DNA from: Larix sibirica
Lineage: Eukaryota; Streptophyta; Pinopsida; Pinales; Pinaceae
Length of the DNA stretch: 25,503 nucleotides
NCBI GenBank assembly: GCA_004151065.3
Contig: NWUY0300036421.1
Coordinates: forward strand, 9,699-35,201
Reading direction: 5' to 3'
Both the position numbers and the translations under genes were made by a program. Shown piece after piece: positions 9,955 through 20,922 of this stretch (within the stretch, counting starts at the first letter, position 1; every line of letters starts with the position of its first letter). The notes below the pieces were generated by a model. It was not told where the DNA came from. It worked only from the letters and a program-made list of their open reading frames with translations, and searched no databases.

Positions 9955-12900
9955 TCATACAAAGGCCACTAGTCCAGGACAGTCTGGTATCCCATCCCCA
10001 TTATTTCCCACTTGGGGATTTAAATTCCTTCGAAGGTACAACTGATTGGTGTCATCGCTGTCGGCAAGTGGGCGATCATCATTTCTCTCGGTGCCATTTA
10101 AACCAGCTGCATGGAGCTTAGCTTGTGCATCATGCCTAAGATTCGTGTCACCATCTCTCACACTTGGAGGGGGTGTGTACTGACTTTCCAACTGGGATCA
10201 TTTTGGGACCCATTCTTGAGATCCAAAATCCGACAGTTGGCCCTCTTTGCTTTAGAGTTTAGCATCCTCTCTAACGTTAGCCATACAATCCGCAAATTTG
10301 TTGCTGTCACGCCTAACGTGGATAAAGGTCCACGCGTGGGACTCTCTAAGGTGGGTGCACAGTTCTTCTACCCTGTGGGAAAGCCTCCAACTATCCACCA
10401 CCTTGGATTCCTTTGGTCCTAGCTGGAGCTTTTTTTCCATGTGTATGATAAGCTTTGAATCTCCTTCAACAATAAGTGGCTCCCAGTTTTTCTTGATGGC
10501 CAACTTCAGCCCATAAAGCAAACCTTTGAGCTCTGCATCATTGTTAGTGTCCTATCCAACGAATCCATGGTATATATGCAAGATGTATCCATCCTTGTTT
10601 CGGATCACACTCCTGAAACTAGCTAAACCCGGGTTTCCTTTTGAGGCTCCATCAAAATTAAACTTAAAAGAACCATCCGGAGGGGGGACCATGAGTTCGA
10701 GATGATTTGATCATCCTTATTTACTTTCCTTTTAATCCATCCCTGATAATTTTTATGTATACCCATAGCATTTATTACCCTCTTCTCCAGATCACCCATT
10801 TCCCAATGTTTATCATCCCACAGGGTGATCTTTACCTTCTCTTGGATATGAGCTTCGATTTTATTCCAGACTACTTGGGTGGTGGAGCATGAATCATGGA
10901 ATATTCCGCGATTGCATTTCTTCCATACTTCCCACATCAAGAAACACATGAACATGAGCCAGATATACATAACAATAGGATTCTAGAAAGCTTTTATGTC
11001 CCACTCTCTGATCATTTGATCCAGTTGACCCTGCTTCCAGTTCGAGCGTTTGAAGATTTATGTTCCTCTATCCCAAAGGAACGAGGCATGCGGGCATGAG
11101 TTCAAAATATGGTTCATGGTTTCTTCATCATAGGAGCACATGGGGCATTGCGAGGGTCCTATGACACCCCTCTTCTTAAGGTATTCCCCTGTTAGAATCC
11201 TCTTGTAGACCACCAGCCATATGAAGGTGGCCACTTTTGTCCAGGGGTTGGATTTCCATACCTTTTTCCATATGTCCTCTATAGGTATTTCCTCTTGATT
11301 TGTCCACAACTCATAAGATTATTTGGTACTAAATGTACCTTTGGTAGCATATCCCCATCGCAGCTTGTCTGGGCCTCTTTGAATCTTTATGCTTCTCTCT
11401 TGGAGAGCCATCTCAATGTGTATGTAATCCTCAATTGGGCATCGCTAGTACCACCATTCTCATTGGTGCCATTCATGATACTCATCCCCTTCTGACACCG
11501 TCCTCCATAAGTGATTGAATTTGGAGAGTCCAAGCTCCTTGCATTGTTCATGGATAGCCTGGAAATGATGTTGGTATGATAGTTTGGGAATTTGCTGCCA
11601 GGAATCCTCCCATAAGTTCACCGTCCTCCCATCCCTGATTTCCCAGAAACTATGGTCCTATATGATACTCCTGCTATTGAAGGATGTCTTCCAGATGTGT
11701 GATCCTTGAACCTCCTCGTTGAATCTGATGAGTTCCTGCTTCGATCTGTCATGAGAATATGTTACATACCACAAATTTTCCCAGGGTTTCGAGTTGTGTG
11801 TGACCCAGTTCCACTAGATTTTGGCCCCCATCACCTCACTATTATTTTTCGAGTCTTTGAGGCCCAGGCACCCTTTGGTTTTAGGTTGACACAACTTATC
11901 CCAACTGACTAGATCCCACTTTGGTTTCTCTATGCTTCCTCCCCACAAGAATTGGCGTTGTAGGCTTCTCATCTCCTTGATGACTACTTTGGGGGGCGCC
12001 ATGACAGAGAAGAGGTATATAGGAATTGCATGAAGAACTGATTTAAGAAGGATGAGTCGAATGGATAGGTTGAGAGGTCGAAATACCCAATTGGTCAACT
12101 TTTTCCTCATGCGGTCCAGTATATCAGCCCAAGAAACTCTCTTGATGACTCCTTCAGCCAATTGGTCTCCATGGTATTTAGATGGAAGGGAGCTCCCCTG
12201 GAATCCCAAGATCTGTAGAATGTTCCTTTGAGATACTCTAGGGGTATTGAAGAAGAAAACTTGTGATTTTTCTCTATTTATTTCCAGACTCGAGGCCTTC
12301 GAGAATGTACTGAGACATTGCTTGAAGACTCTAGCTTCTTGGACTGAGGGATGGCCCATGAGCATTGTGTTGTCGAAAAATTGCTGGTGGGTTTGTTTAT
12401 CATCTCCTTGGTGAATATTGAGGCCTCTAATTTCTCCACTTTCAGACATGGATTTGATCAATCTACTAAGGCCCTCACTCATCAGGATGAAAAGGAACAG
12501 AGATAGAGGATACCCCTGTCGGATGCCTCTAGTAGGGAAACAATTCTTGGTGGGAGATCCATTGAGAAGGATCGAGAAGAAAGTAGACGAGGTCATGCTC
12601 ATAACCTATTCAATCTAGTCATGATTAAAACCATATGCTTTGAGCATTTCTCGCATAAACTGCCAGCTCAATTTGTCATAGGATTTTGAAATATCCAACT
12701 TGAGGAGCATCCCCGACATTTTAGATACCTTTAGGGAGTGGATGACTTCATGAACAAAAATTACTCCATCTAGAATTTGGTGGCCTTCCACAAAACTAGA
12801 TTCTTCCAGGTATATCAAGTTGGGGAGATTTAGCTTCAGCCTATTTGCCATGACTTTTGTTATGATTTTGTAGATCACATTACAAAGAGCAACGGGTCGG

Positions 12901-14465
12901 AATTTACCTGGGGAATCAACACCTTCAATTTTTGGAATGAGGGTCAAGAAAGTAGCATTAAAGGCTCAGAGCACTCATTTGTCTTGTTATGAGTCTTCCA
13001 CAATACGCCAGACATCCTGCTTGATCATGTCCCAGAAATGGTGAAAGAAGTTAATTGTGAAGCCATCCGGTCCTGGGGCCTTTCCCTCTGCCATTTGATG
13101 GACTGCTTCCTCAACTTCACTAAGATCTACCGGTTTGTTAAGAAGATCGTTCTGTTCAGAGGACACAAGGGTGGGGATGTGCTGGATGCTCTTGGCAATG
13201 TGTTCCGATCTATTAGTCATATCCTCCTTCATGATTTTTCAAAAGTACTCAGTCAACTCCTCTTCCATTTCCTCCTTGGTTTCCACGTACTATCTCGTCT
13301 CCTTTTTTATTCTGTTTATTCTTGACTTTTGTTTGTTCTGTATCACAAAATGATGGAAGAATTTGGTATTTCGTTGGACCTCTTGGAACCATTGGTTCCT
13401 CGATTTTTGCTTCTAGTATATATCCTCCTAGCATTCTCGGGTGTTGAGCTGCTCTAATATTAACCACTCCTGATGTTTCAGTTCCTCACTGAAATCGTTA
13501 TTCATGCCTTCTCTTTGGATAGATTCTATATGCTATGTCAGAAGTTTCTTGTCTTGGAATATGTCTCCAAACTCTTCCTTATTCCACGTGCGTATCCTTG
13601 ATTTCAGAGCCCTCAATTTTTGTTGAAATTGGTACATCTGTGTCCCTCTAGGAATATCCAGATCTTCCCACTAGTGATGGACCAATGATTTAAAGACCTT
13701 ATGTTCTATCCATAATTTCTCAAATCGAAAGGGTTTCCTCCCATTGGCGCCTGTCTGATCCCACATGAGGTAGACCAACCAGTAATATGAGCCAGTAGAG
13801 GGAAGGACTAGAATAGTCAAACCACCTCTCGGATTGAATAGATCCTCATAGATTAGGAATATATCTAGTATGGATGCCACATGGTGCTCTCCCCCACGCT
13901 TGTTGTTCCATGTGAACCATCCATTCCCCATCTCCATATCCACCAACCTTCTATCCATGATAAATTCTTTAAAGGCTTCATTGGTTGCTCCTAAGGTTTT
14001 CCTTCCTCCCTTTTTTTCCTCCAGAGATGTGATCATGTTGAAATCTCCCCCAATGATCCATTGCTTTTCTCCAATCCATCTTGAAACCCATGATAGAGTT
14101 TCCAGAAAGGTTTCCTTCTAGGTAATGATACTTGGGACATAAACATTCATAAGCATTCCTTTTACCAAGGTATCACGAATTTGAAAGTCTACGGATAAGG
14201 AGAACCTCATGGCCAAATGTTTTTTTAAGCACACTTGCTCCAGGCATAACATAATTGTGAGCCCACCAGCATTGCCTTGAACATCGATTTCCATTATCTC
14301 ACTACCTCTACACACTTTATTTCTTATTTCCTTCATAGTCTCTACTCCACACTTTGTTTCTTGTAAGAAAACTGTTATAGGTTTCTCCATTCTTACCTTA
14401 TTTCGTAGGGTTTTTATTTTGCGAGGGTGATTCACCTCGCGTATGTTCCATGTTATCAGCTTCAT
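9955..14465 (-). pseudogene. LINE 1 ORF2: endonuclease, reverse transcriptase, zinc region, RNase H (decayed)
   Basis: ORF2 nicks the target and copies element RNA. It starts at the ATG at 14465 with MKLITWNIREVN; the endonuclease shows the WNIR, QETKC and IGGDFN motifs, but the final SDHWP motif reads SYYWL (about 13785). The RT region has APGPDGF (about 13075), LIPKIEG and FRPVALCN (about 12890), motif A LKLDISKSYD (about 12695), motif B RGIRQGYPLS (Asp to Tyr) and motif C FFDN at 12369-12380 in place of FADD. A zinc region follows at 11309-11058 (CPMCS...HILNSCPH). RNase H spans about 10680-10252: FNFDGASKGNPG, NNDAEL, VEGDSKL and ADCMAN keep the acidic residues. Stops include those at 14118, 13671, 12987 and 11814. 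The RNase H frame stays open past a stop at 10252, with one further TGA, to 9955, suggesting a C-terminal tail. Confidence 0.9.
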
Positions 14466-14689
14466 TGGGTAACTTTATTGACCTCAGAGAAAGCTGCTTT
14501 GATGGTAGGGTATTGACCTGACTCTGTCATTGTGGTTCCTACCTCTGCTATTCTCTGTCTATTTGTCTTCCTTCCTCTCTTTTCTCCTTCTTCCAATTGT
14601 TTCCTTTTGCTTCTTTTCTGTGGTTCAAAGGCTATACCCAGCTGTGGGGTAGCTTTTGTTTTTTAGATGGCTTCTTGCAGGAGTTCGAT

Positions 14690-15922
14690 CTATCTATGTG
14701 AGAAATAACCTTGCCCTTTTTTATTAAATCCCTTCTCTATTTCATCTAGATCTAGCTCTCCTAGATCCATATCCCCCACTTCTTCTTGTAGGTCATCTTC
14801 CATTGCCTCTGGTTGGTCTTCCAATCCTTTTGGTGTGGCAGGGGCGACCTCAGGATTCCCTTTTTTTGCGTGGGAAGATTCTTTCTGATCCCTCCGACAT
14901 AGATCCTCCAGATCTTCTCCAACAATGTTCAACGTCTCAAATCTGTTGGTTGTCGTTGTCTTCTTGGAATTGTTTTGTTTGTTCTGCATCTGATTGTTCG
15001 GTTTCCGCCCTTGTCGCTTCCTATTCACCTGGGTGAAACCCTCATCCGAACCTCCATTTTCTTGGGACACAGGGGGGCTAGTAGGAGCGGGACAATTATG
15101 GGATCAATCTCGGCTGAGATGGTCATACTCGTGGCATTGCCTACACCCAAAGGGAAGGTGTTCATAATCTAATGGCTGCACCCAATCTTTGTCCTCCCAT
15201 GTTAGATTAATGGCTTCAGGTAGTTCATGTACCAGATCCATGTATACATAGATATGGGTAAAAAAAGTGTATCTGCGCTGTTTGGTTTGTTCATACATTT
15301 TTACAAATTTTCCCAAGATGTTACCTATGTCCTACAAGATTTCAAGTTCCCAGTACTGACAAGGTAAAGAGTACAGATGGATCCATACCGAGGCGATATT
15401 CAAATCTTCTTTATCAGGGTTAAAACATTCCTTCCAGGGGCATAGATATCGCCCAGCCAAAAAAAAAAGTATGGACCTCCTTCAAGTATCCAATCTCTAT
15501 CCTCCTGGTTGAAGGAAACGATTGTGAAAATCCTTTGGCCCCCAAGTGTAGGTCGTAATGGCCTTTAGGGTTCCATGTTTCCTTGATCCATCTAAGGAGG
15601 TCCTTCTCCTTAGGCCATATCCTGATGAACTTTCTAATCAGAGCCTTCTCCTTCTATTGTTCCACTCTTTCCCTCAATTTATCCGATCAGATATGAAGAG
15701 AGGGGTTTTCATTGGATCTTGGAAGGAAGCCCCCCTGTTTACACCCCGATCCACGTCTTTCTTGGTCTCTCCTTTCTTCCCCAGCGAATCCCGATGATGC
15801 TTCCTCCGATTGGTTCTTTGCTGGTTCTCTTGAGGAGCTCACCGTTTATCACATAGTGGAGGGGGAGGTGCCCCCTCCGTGGGATCCCATTGGAATAACC
15901 CTCGTAACAAAAACTCGCTCAT
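14690..15922 (-). pseudogene. LINE 1 ORF1: DUF4283-like region and CCHC knuckle (decayed)
   Basis: This is the presumed RNA-binding protein of the element. The first ATG (15920-15922) lies ~54 bases inside the element end and opens MSEFLLRGLF. In-frame stops follow, then a frame change near 15650. The DUF4283-like core has FIRIWPKEKDLLRWI, NPKGHYDLHLGAKGF and, after another slip, NPDKEDLNIASVWIHLYSLP. ILGKFVKMYEQTKQ precedes the knuckle at 15150-15105, CRQCHEYDHLSRD, where the last zinc Cys codon is a TGA stop. The tail (15070-14690) is polar, with KRQGRKPNNQ and then the acidic GDMDLGELDLDE, and ends at TAG. About 225 bases separate it from ORF2. The same arrangement appears in LINE B, which supports the reading. 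Confidence 0.85.
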
Positions 15923-15976
15923 GTGCCGTGGAATGAAAGCTTGGTGTTCCAAAAGCTTTGTTTGTTCAATTAGATC

Positions 15977-15995
15977 TTGTTGTTATTTGATTTAT
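15977..15995 (+). repeat. Target-site duplication of LINE 1, right copy
   Basis: TTGTTGTTATTTGATTTAT differs from 8747-8765 only at its ninth base (A for G). It sits directly beyond the 5' end of the minus-strand LINE, about 54 bases from the ORF1 start codon. Confidence 0.85.
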
Positions 15996-16085
15996 AAAAT
16001 GTATGTTTACTGATTTCAATGAGATGTATATTTGAAATGTATATTGATATACATGTATATTTTTGATGCTGTTGTTGTTTCCATT
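15996..16085 (+). repeat. Right half of the tandem duplication split by LINE 1
   Basis: This stretch is similar to 8655-8765 and includes the shared core ATGAGATGTATATTTGAAAT at 16019. It marks where the interrupted locus resumes after the LINE insertion. Confidence 0.7.
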
Positions 16086-16797
16086 GTTTAACTTTAGTTT
16101 TATGAAATCGTTTAATTTATGGACTTATGGGTACTTGATAAGAATGTAAAAACTCTTTAAATGAACTAGGCATTGTATCAAATTTATTTTATGGAGCTTG
16201 AAGATGGCTTAAGATCTTTTGATTTTTCCTATAAAATATATATTCAATAACACACTTAGCAATGATGGTTGCCTAGAACAATGTTTGTCTCTCGATTCGG
16301 TAAAAAAAAATATATGTTTGCACCATTTGAATCTAAATACCCTTTAATTTAATATCTTTAATATTTTTATAATATTGTTTACTATATTTTATTGCTTGAT
16401 ATAGTAAAAGCAATTCTCTTATATTTTATGATATTGCTCTAAAGACCAATGAGGCAATTATGAGATACATTCTTTGAATTGTGTTTAAAGTAGAAAGAGA
16501 TAATTTTTTTTTATAAGTTCAAAAATTCTATTAAATCTAAAGAAAATTTATAGAGCTGAAAAATAGTTAGATGACTTTGGAAAGAGTAGTCAGATGTCTA
16601 CTTAAAACTGTATTGCCACAGAGTCTAAAACAATCTTGAATAATTGTTCAACTTCTAAGCAAACAATAAACATCTAAGAGTTGTAAGCTAAATAGTACAA
16701 GCTGAGAGTTATGGCCTTGAAAACCAGTGCAAATGCAATTGAAATTACTTGCAAGAAAACCGGACCAGCTCGAGAAAGCACACAACTATATTTGCAA
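16086..16797. other. AT-rich spacer, nothing recognised
   Basis: Strongly AT-rich with stops in all frames. No repeat unit, transposon end or RNA gene was recognised. It follows the LINE 1 target locus and precedes an unrecognised minus-strand reading frame. Confidence 0.6.
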
Positions 16798-17438
16798 CTA
16801 ATCATCATCACAAATTAAGATAGGAGGATAAACTAATTGGTTAGCACCTGAAGGTTCTTGCTTGGCCTTCATCGGCTCGCCTTGTTGACATGCTTGCGGG
16901 TGGTGCCGAAATACCATTTGAGTGGCTAAAGGGTTCAAAGGGGGAGCCCTGCTAAAGTATTTATTAGTCAATTCACTGGTTAAAGTGTTAATCTTCGGAT
17001 TGAGATGTTCATTCGATTCAGTTGGGCTTGGGTAAGCTGGTGCAGCCAACCTTCCAGGCAGGTGGAATCAGATTCCAAACTTAATCCCTGAGGATCATCT
17101 TGTAATTTACCCTCAACATAGTCAAACATTGCTTGCCCTAACATGGGCTTAATATTCCAAAAAAGGCCCATAGTCTTAGCGTAACACGTATCATGGGTAT
17201 GGGTAGAGCCAAAATACTCAACCATTTGACCCAATTTTGCTATCAACTTGTTCAACCTAGGATTTCAACCACGAGTTAAAATACGAGCTTCCATGCTTGA
17301 GATGCGGCCCTTGGCAGTAGGAGGAACCATTTTTTCAAAGCAAGCCTGAGTCTTCTTCTTATCTCGAATTACACGAGGCACATGCGAGTGGCGAGGTCCT
17401 GCTACCATTTTCCGCTCAGCCCTTTTAGTGCGGACCAT
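16798..17438 (-). pseudogene. Unrecognised basic protein reading frame, decayed
   Basis: An ATG at 17438 in good context (CCCACAATGG) opens MVRTKRAERKMVAG, a strongly basic start. The frame runs to about 16980 with a single in-frame TGA at about 17267, then needs one frameshift near 17050 to continue through a proline-containing tail (YFSRAPPLNPLATQ) to the stop at 16798. That gives about 210 codons. Peptide landmarks are KKKTQACFEKMVPPTAKGR, LGQMVEYFGSTH and GLFWNIKPMLGQAMFDYVEG. A possible splice donor (GGTGCT) lies near 16845. I do not recognise the family; it could be a gag-like or accessory protein of a retroelement, or a host gene fragment. Its base composition is less AT-rich than its flanks, which supports former coding status. 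Confidence 0.4.
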
Positions 17439-18002
17439 TGTGGGAGCATAAGCCAGGAGATGAATTAGGGGAGAGCACGCGTGGAATGACTGAAAGAGCA
17501 ATAGTTGATGGGAGAGAAGTGGAGCAGAATACCAACAGAGGAAACTTCTAGAATGGACTTCATGAAGAAGTTTGCGTTTTTTCAGCATGATAAGCGTCCA
17601 CATCATTATTAGTTTAGTAACAGTACGATGGCAGGGATGCAGTTTAGTTTCCATGAATGTCTAGGAAATGGAGGATTTGTGAGAGGGAATGTCGAAGAGA
17701 TGATAGCTAGTTCGCATGAATGAAACCAAGATGAAAATGGAGAGAGCACTTTGCCTTCGAAGGGACAGGCACCATGATAGATGACCTGCCTTGGTGGGCA
17801 CATGTGTCATACCCATAATCAAGTCATATGGCAGTGCATTGGAACACACTTGCCATGGAGAGAAAGAGATAAAAATTTAAAAGATTTACCAATCTAATTT
17901 TTCCCCTTAACGACTTGAATGGTCAATTCCTACCATTTTTTTTTGGGTCAAAATAGATAGTGTTTACCATTAAAAATATCACCCAAGTACACCAAGAAGC
18001 AC
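17439..18002. other. Spacer upstream of the minus-strand frame
   Basis: No confident gene. The first ~200 bases are open in the same phase as the frame below 17438, but the peptide is hydrophobic and cysteine-rich and looks like untranslated sequence. An AT-rich stretch follows to the tandem repeat. Confidence 0.45.
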
Positions 18003-18290
18003 TGTAATATAAAAGTTTAAAGAAAAATAATAAAAAACCATACACAAGCCAAAAACATAAAGGTTTGTTCATAGGATTACACAGTGACTAAAAAAGCACT
18101 GTAATATGTAATATAAAAGGTTTGAGAAGAATAATAAAAAAACTTACACAAACCAAAACATAAAGGTGTGGTCCTAGGATTACAAAGTGACTATAATTGT
18201 AATATAAAAGTATTAAGAAAAATAATAAAAAAACATACACACGCCAAAACACAAAGGTGTGGTCCTAGGATTACACATGATTATAATTGT
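18003..18290 (+). repeat. Three-copy tandem repeat, ~91-104 bp unit
   Basis: Copies begin at about 18003, 18107 and 18198 with TGTAATATAAAAG. They continue through AATAATAAAAAA, CCAAAACATAAAGG and TAGGATTACA, and the last ends near 18290. The first unit is longer because of an extra ~12 bases (CTAAAAAAGCACTGTAATA). No coding or transposon-end signal is attached to it. Confidence 0.85.
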
Positions 18291-18985
18291 CGATATTTGC
18301 TTATTGCAAAAAGTGCTATTTGTCACGTTGGAAAAAGCCGCCCTTAAAAAAAAGCATGGGGTGCCTCTAAGGTTGTCGGATCACCAGCTCTCCCAAAGAT
18401 GGGATTAGTATTTTCTTGGAAGAGGTGTACTTTTTAAGTTCGTTGGAAATAATTAATAAAAAGTGTGTAAAGTTGTTTTTTTATTGTTATTTGAATGATT
18501 GGCCAAGTCAAGCATGAAACTTACACTTTTCATACTCTTTACTCTTTTTTAGTGTTACAAGTCAAAGTATGAAGCCTCTACATTTTTTAGATTCTCTTTA
18601 GCTTTACAAACTTCTTTTATATTTTTCTTATTATTCTGTGTAGTGTTACAAAGTTGTTTTATATTATATTTATGAGAGGTTATTAATGTTGTCACATTGT
18701 TTTATAAATAGATTTGTGATTTATAGTTTCTTTTAAATGGTGGTTCACCGTTTGTTAGAGTGTTAGTTCATTGGGAGAATGTCAATACTTGTTATTCTGG
18801 GTAGAGAATCAAAGTATGGCCAGAAATACAATCATTACAATAAGGGCTCAATAGAGCATCATCCCAACCAACCAAATATCATTAATGAAAATTATTTTAT
18901 AACATCAAATATCAAATTCATTAATTTTTGGAGATAATGTTTTGAATTTTTTTACATTAATCTCTATTGATAATGTTTTGAATTT
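18291..18985. other. AT-rich spacer, nothing recognised
   Basis: No gene, RNA or complete element was recognised. A short internal duplication (GATAATGTTTTGAATTTTTT) occurs at about 18931 and 18970, just before the second copy of the long direct repeat. Short TAGTGTTACAA motifs recur near 18551 and 18643. Confidence 0.5.
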
Positions 18986-19332
18986 TTTCATTAAATTAAG
19001 TTATTTTATAATTAGAAATTATGATAATATTTAATGTTTAAAATATTGATGTGTGTTTGTAATCAAATATCTATAATCATTAAAGATATCTCCAATCAAT
19101 TCAATAATAAATAATTCAACATTTAAATAATATTTAGGCAAGGTATTAACAATTTCATTCTCATTAAATTTCATTTTCACTTAAGTGTTTGAAAGTAAGA
19201 CACGGTGTTCCAAACATTTTTATTGACGATTACCAATATATAAGACCATCTCCATTGTTTCTTGTAAAGATGCTAGCCATTTTTTATAAAGATGCCCAAA
19301 AAATTTGTACACATAAAATAACCAACAATACT
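18986..19332 (+). repeat. Long direct repeat, copy 2 (partner at 1389-1735)
   Basis: This matches 1389-1735 over its full length in the same orientation, including ACGGTGTTCCAAACATTTTT and the IDDYQYIRP-encoding stretch near 19225. Homology stops at CAACAATACT, after which LINE B ORF1-type sequence begins. It is therefore probably a remnant of the same source element as copy 1, broken by LINE B. Confidence 0.85.
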
Positions 19333-20922
19333 ATGATGAGAGTAAGGACTAGCATTTTGTCTACTAGGAAGTCTTCTCGCGGACGACCGAGTTGCAATAT
19401 GGAACCACATTTGATCCAAGCTTTGCTATGGAGACATCTAGGGGTGTGATGGTGAATCCATCCCTCACACCTCTTGGATCTAGCGTGCCAATCAATCCTT
19501 TAGCTAGTCATTCGAGAGATTTGAACTAAGAAGATGTGCATGATGGAACATGGGGAGGGGGAATTAGGCCAACGCCTGACTTCGAGTTATGAGCCTCTAG
19601 GAAATTGATGGCCTAAGCAACGCATCCTTAAATCGATGCAAATGCCAAGTTACCAGATTACCTCGGGTACGATCAATGAATGGATCCATTATATGAAGGA
19701 CCATGCCCTCACAAGGAAATTCATTGGTATATGGCCTACTGAGAAAACCTTAATTTGGTGGACCAACAAGAAATGGAAGCCTAGAGGACACTATGACCTC
19801 AAGATTGGATCCGAAGGGTTTTTCAAAGTCATATTTGCATTCTTGGAGGACCGGGAGCGCATATTTGACAACAGGCCATACTTTTTTAACACGGTGGGAC
19901 TTTACCTCAAGGCCTTGGTGGAAAGATTCAATTTGGACAAAGAGGATTTTACCCATGCCTCAGTGTGGATTTGGCTGTACTTGCTTCCTCAAGAGGTTTG
20001 GGGGGCAACAACCCTCGAGGGCATTGAAAACACCTTAATTTCATTTGTCAGAATATATGAAACCACTAAATCAGGATGATACACCTTGTATGCTAGAATA
20101 TGTGTATACTTGAATATATCAAAATGATTATCGGAGGCAATAAGCCCGATGCATGAGGATAATGAGTGGGTCCATTAATCCATTGACTATGAATACATCC
20201 CTTTAAGATGTTGAAGGTGCCATGAACATGAGCACCTCTTCCACGAATCTCCACTCACCATCCTTGCAGCCTCTACTAAGAAGGAGGAGGAAAATGATGG
20301 GGATGGATTCAAAAAGGTGAATAATTGAAGAAGACCACCCAAAAAACATAAAATTTAGCAACAACAAAAGAAACCTCAAAATTCCAATAGCTTTGAGGTG
20401 TTGAATTGAATGTCAAAAGAGGACCTGGGAGAGACACAACATGAAGTAGAGAAAACAAAAGAAACCATTAAGGTTTCGAACCGAACCAAGCAAACCAACT
20501 ACAACGTTGGGGTCAACACTACATGGGAAAAACTTGTTCAAACCCCTTGCCATGGCAACGAATAATCAATGGATGACAATGTGGAAATTGCGGAAGATGA
20601 CGGGGAGGATGTGGATATTGGTGATATAGATCTAACAATCCTAGAGGAAGCATGCAAAGGTCGTAACTCGCCCTCTATCCCGCCCAAACAAATGGAACTT
20701 CCAAAATAAGCGCTTGTCATATCCAAATTTACAACTTGGCTAGGGACTCAAATGAAAAAAATGAAGGATATCACACTAGAAAACAAGGAGGAAAAGAAGA
20801 AAGGAGGCAAAAGCAACAAGCAAACGATCGAGGAGGTAGGCATGAAACTTATAGGCTCTAGTCAATATACTCAGCTCATGGAGATTTTGTCTGTATCCCA
20901 TCCTCTTTCCAAATTAAGGTAA
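19333..20922 (+). pseudogene. LINE B ORF1 (DUF4283-like, damaged zinc knuckle)
   Basis: The best preserved part is about 19660-20079, open for about 140 codons: KFIGIWPTEKTLIWW, KPRGHYDLKIGSEGFF, NRPYFFNTVGLYLKALVERF, FTHASVWIWLYLLPQE and LEGIENTLISFVRIYE. This is the DUF4283-type core of plant LINE ORF1. After stops at 20077 and 20126 the same frame continues with LYARICVYLNISK, and the knuckle at about 20188-20245 reads RC*RCHEHEHLFHES; a stop sits between the first two Cys and the last Cys is Ser. A basic stretch (RRPPKKHK) and an acidic run (EIAEDDGEDVDIGDIDL, about 20590) follow. The frame ends at TAA 20920-20922. One frameshift near 19660 separates the N-terminal part, which contains RKSSRGRPS (about 19367). 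Confidence 0.8.

Larger units (their letters stand above)
8766..15976 (-). mobile_element. LINE 1: near-complete plant L1-type retrotransposon with RNase H, ~7.2 kb
   Basis: The element reads on the minus strand. A short ~54 base leader precedes ORF1 (DUF4283-like region, CCHC knuckle, 15922-14690). ORF2 follows, with endonuclease, reverse transcriptase, a zf-RVT-type zinc region and a terminal RNase H (14465 to about 10252, perhaps to 9955), then a long 3' region and an oligo(A) tail of seven (8772-8766). Direct repeats of 19 bp bound both ends, so the copy is complete or nearly so. Many stops and frameshifts, plus loss of RT and endonuclease catalytic residues, show it is dead. The one mismatch between the target duplications suggests it is not a very recent insertion. 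Confidence 0.9.

Noticed and set aside
9738-10422. Plus-strand frames of 100-127 codons
   Set aside because: They are antisense to the LINE 1 ORF2 C-terminus and 3' region and show no protein family features.
15558-15936. Plus-strand frames of 74-79 codons at the LINE 1 end
   Set aside because: Antisense to LINE 1 ORF1; the minus-strand reading has clear DUF4283-like homology.
17609-17849. Two overlapping minus-strand frames of 62-64 codons
   Set aside because: Short, overlapping in different phases, with no motifs; probably upstream untranslated or spacer DNA.
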